Source: Clostridiales bacterium | GTDB lineage: Bacteria > Bacillota > Clostridia > Lachnospirales > CAG-274 | Reading direction: 5' to 3' | DNA: 16,189 nucleotides | Assembly (NCBI GenBank): GCA_021203425.1 | Contig: JAJQBF010000231.1 | Location: 1 to 16,189 of the forward strand | In this document: in pieces, positions 13,761-16,189 of the stretch | Layout: each line of letters starts with the position of its first letter | How positions within the stretch are numbered: the first letter of the stretch is position 1 | Notes under the pieces: model-generated | What the model was told of the DNA's origin: nothing | The model's database searches: none | The model's input: only the letters and a program-made list of their open reading frames with translations | Made by a program: the position numbers and the translations under genes

Positions 13761-16189
13761 TTACATATATTCGTCTGTAAATCTTAAAAGCATAACTGCT
13801 ATTTCAGCTCTTGTTGCTTCGTCCTTGGGGTCAAAGCTGCCGTCTGTACGTCCGTTTATGATACCTGCGGCTGCAAGTGCATTAACGCTTTCCTCGGCCC
13901 AGCTGCTTATTTCATTACTGTCGGTGAAGTTCGTAGAGTAGATAGTTTTAAGTTCAATGCCTTCGCTCTCGGCAAACTTGCAGAGAATAAGTGCCATCTG
14001 CTCTCTTGTTATATTGCTGTAGGGAGCAAATGTATCTTCGTCCATACCCTTTACAATATCATTTGCCGCTGCGTAGCCAATGTATGAATAGAAGTAATCG
14101 TCGGAATTTACATCATTGAAACCTACTTCATAATACTTGTCGGTATCAATTCCTTTCAGTCTGCCGAGAACTGTTACAAACATAGCTCTTGTTGTGGCAA
14201 TATCGGGACCAAAGGAATTTTCGTCAATACCGCTGAACAAGCCCATTTCAGCTGCTCTTATGATATATTCTTCAGCCCAGTGACCGTCAATATCATCAAA
14301 AAGCTGACCGTCTGTTTCGGTTTCTTCTTCAACATCTTCAATTTCTTCTGTGATTTCCTCTGTTTCTTCTGTGGGAACTACCGCAAAAAGACCGAATTCT
14401 TTAACAGTAAGAACATAATACTGCCCGTCCTCGGAAATTTCATATTCAAGCTCTGTTAAATATGCTTCTGAACCTTCTTCTGAAACAACTCTGTAAATAA
14501 CAACATTTTCGCCGTATGCTTCTATAACGGGAATATAAACTTCAGCTACTCCGTCGGGGCTTACCTCGTCGCCGTTTTCGTCCTCTGCGCTTATGCTGTA
14601 GAGTGTAAAGTCGCCCTCAACAAGACCTGCCGCTGTGTCATAATCATCGCCGCTTGTAAGTGCTGCTGTTGTAAATGTTACATCATCGTCAAATACATAA
14701 GAATCAGCCTTAATCTTAATTCCGGTATCATCGCTTGTTACACTTGTTGAACTTCCGCTTGAACCGCCTGAGCTTGAGCTTCCGCTTGCCGTTGTTGAAT
14801 TTTGCGTAAGTGTGGCATTGCTTTCAGCCGCTGTCATAGAGCTCCACGAAAGCTTAAGTCTTGCGGCAATGTAGCCCGCCGTCATTTTCGGTAATTCCGT
14901 CCATAGGCGTATAGGGTACGCTTATTTCAACGGGAATATATTCGCTTTCAAGATCTGTTGTTGTAAAGCTGAACAGAGTAACATATGTAAATGTATGTTC
15001 TGTTCCGTCATATCTTGTGTTCGTTGTAAATTTGTCAGCATCTTCAACAGAAATACTTACTTCGCTGCTTTTTATTCCCTGCAGAGCCGATGTGTATCCG
15101 CTTACGGAAACGGGATTTGTTGCAATCTGAACCTTTGCGGCTGTTCCGTTGTTACTTACGGTTACAAGAGCCTGTCTGTTGTTGTCAAAGGCGGAGTCAC
15201 CCATTGAAGCCTGATCTAAGTTGGCGTTCCAAAGATAAATGTCCAGCCAATACTTTCCGTCTTCTATTTCACTGTCTGATGATGAGGAAGAGGAGGAAGC
15301 CGTAAATCTTATATCCGCAGAGCTTACGGCAGAGGAAACATCGTCTTTAACAGCCACTGCATAGATCGTAACCGTCTCGCCTGCCCCTGTTACGGTAAAC
15401 TCACCGCTGTAAAGGTTTGAACTTTCGGAAGGAACAGAACCGTCTGTTGTATAGTAGATTTCAGCGCCGTCTTCCGCTGTTATGGTTACTGTTACAGTTT
15501 GATTGTTTTTGGGTGAAGAATCGGAAACGGTAATATCGGGAGATTCAACCTGAATTTCCGTTTCTGTATCTTCAGCAACAACCGCATTTGCCCAGTCAAG
15601 CTCAAGTCTTGCGGCTTGGTCAAAGCCTTCCATAGCATCGGAGCTTATGCGGATGTAAATAACATCTTCCTGTTCGCTGTCACGTTCCATTATGAAGGTT
15701 TTGGGGAACTCATAGGTTGTTTCGTCGCCGCTTGTGTAATTAAGACCGTAGTCTGTAAAATATTCGGCTATATCGGCGGAAATTTCATAATCTGAATCGC
15801 TCCACCAGTCATAATTCATAGAATCGGCGGAAGGATAACTCCAAAGCTTTGTTAAGTGACCGTAAAGCCCTGCATAGTAAACTGCCTTAACCGTAAGCTG
15901 AACTGTGCTTTTTCCGTCCTTTACGGTAACAATAGCATTGCCGTCAAGAGCATCATTTCCCATTGAGGTTGAGCCTTGGTTAACCTCGCTCATCATTACA
16001 ACGGGAACGCTGTAAACAACAGTTTCGGAATCTTCATTATCCGGCTCATCATTATCAGGATTTTCTTCAACAGCCGTAAGTGTGTCGGTGTCAATAACAA
16101 GTCTTACAATATGTGTCATTGTTCCGACGGGAGTATTAACCACAAGCTGAACATTTTCTATATCGTCTATGCTGTCAAGCTCAACTAAA
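13761..16189 (-). pseudogene. Large multi-NEAT, SLH-anchored surface protein, frameshifted and partial at its N-terminus
   Basis: The frame is open to the right edge, so the N-terminus lies outside; the GTG at 16143 is not a real start. Order from the edge: the tail of one NEAT-like domain (VQLVVNTPVGTMTHIVRLVI); a full NEAT domain (about 16014-15588; SMGNDALDGNA, GLYGHLTKLW); a chitobiase C-terminal-like beta domain (about 15537-15303; GAEIYYTTDGSVPS); a Ser-rich linker; a second full NEAT domain (from about 15258; QASMGDSAFDNN); an acidic linker; and three SLH repeats (about 14303-13761; LFDDIDGHWAEEYI, GFNDVNSDDYFYSYIGYAAA, SSWAEESVNALAAAGIINGR). Within the second NEAT domain one C too many at 14875-14877 (plus strand) breaks the frame: DGG should continue YIAARLKLSW. 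Its job would be capture of heme at the S-layer. Confidence 0.87.

Overview
The window reads as chromosomal DNA of a low-to-mid GC Gram-positive anaerobe of the class Clostridia. Support: AGGAGG-type ribosome sites, occasional TTG starts, TTGACA/TATAAT-type promoters, and surface proteins that join NEAT domains to SLH anchors. A gut-type clostridium is my inference; the genus cannot be read from the sequence.

Left block (1-2510), minus strand: the 5' edge of an unidentified gene, then a TetR/AcrR regulator followed by a MATE efflux pump. The regulator has an in-frame TAG about 70 codons before its natural end. Two GTTTAAAC palindromes 24 bp apart lie on its promoter.

Central block (2513-6555): a second TetR regulator diverges from a tight, intact five-gene operon. 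The operon encodes a nitroreductase-family flavoprotein, a small CxxCxxCC (YkgJ-type) metal-site protein, two adjacent divergent sirtuins and a bacterial PARG-type macrodomain hydrolase. Both sirtuins carry Gln where the catalytic His is expected and lack the usual PDFR stretch. This looks like a self-contained NAD-dependent ADP-ribosylation and reversal module, probably tied to redox or metal stress and controlled by the divergent TetR. It recalls the class M sirtuin/macrodomain operons but has different parts, and it is the most interesting system here.

Right-centre block (6608-10612), minus strand: cytosine permease (codB), cytosine deaminase (codA) and a PucR-type regulator. All three are interrupted, by a frameshift, a frameshift and a TAA. 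A strong promoter is followed by a structured leader with a classic intrinsic terminator ahead of codB, so attenuation or a riboswitch is likely.

Right block (10690-16189): a degraded stretch holds an ISAs1-family transposase remnant and two unassigned peptide fragments. Beyond it is a heme-capture locus on the minus strand: a large NEAT/SLH surface protein (N-terminus outside the window), a smaller NEAT/SLH protein and an IsdE-like heme-binding lipoprotein. The IsdE gene is intact. The two NEAT/SLH genes carry frameshifts, and the small one also has a TGA at a conserved Trp. No ABC permease or ATPase follows IsdE inside the window.

A striking property is that six genes carry seven reading-frame lesions, all on the minus strand and outside the sirtuin operon. 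Four are 1-nt indels in short homopolymers and three are in-frame stops (TAG, TAA, TGA). Either the surrounding genome is decaying or the assembly is error-prone; raw reads would decide.
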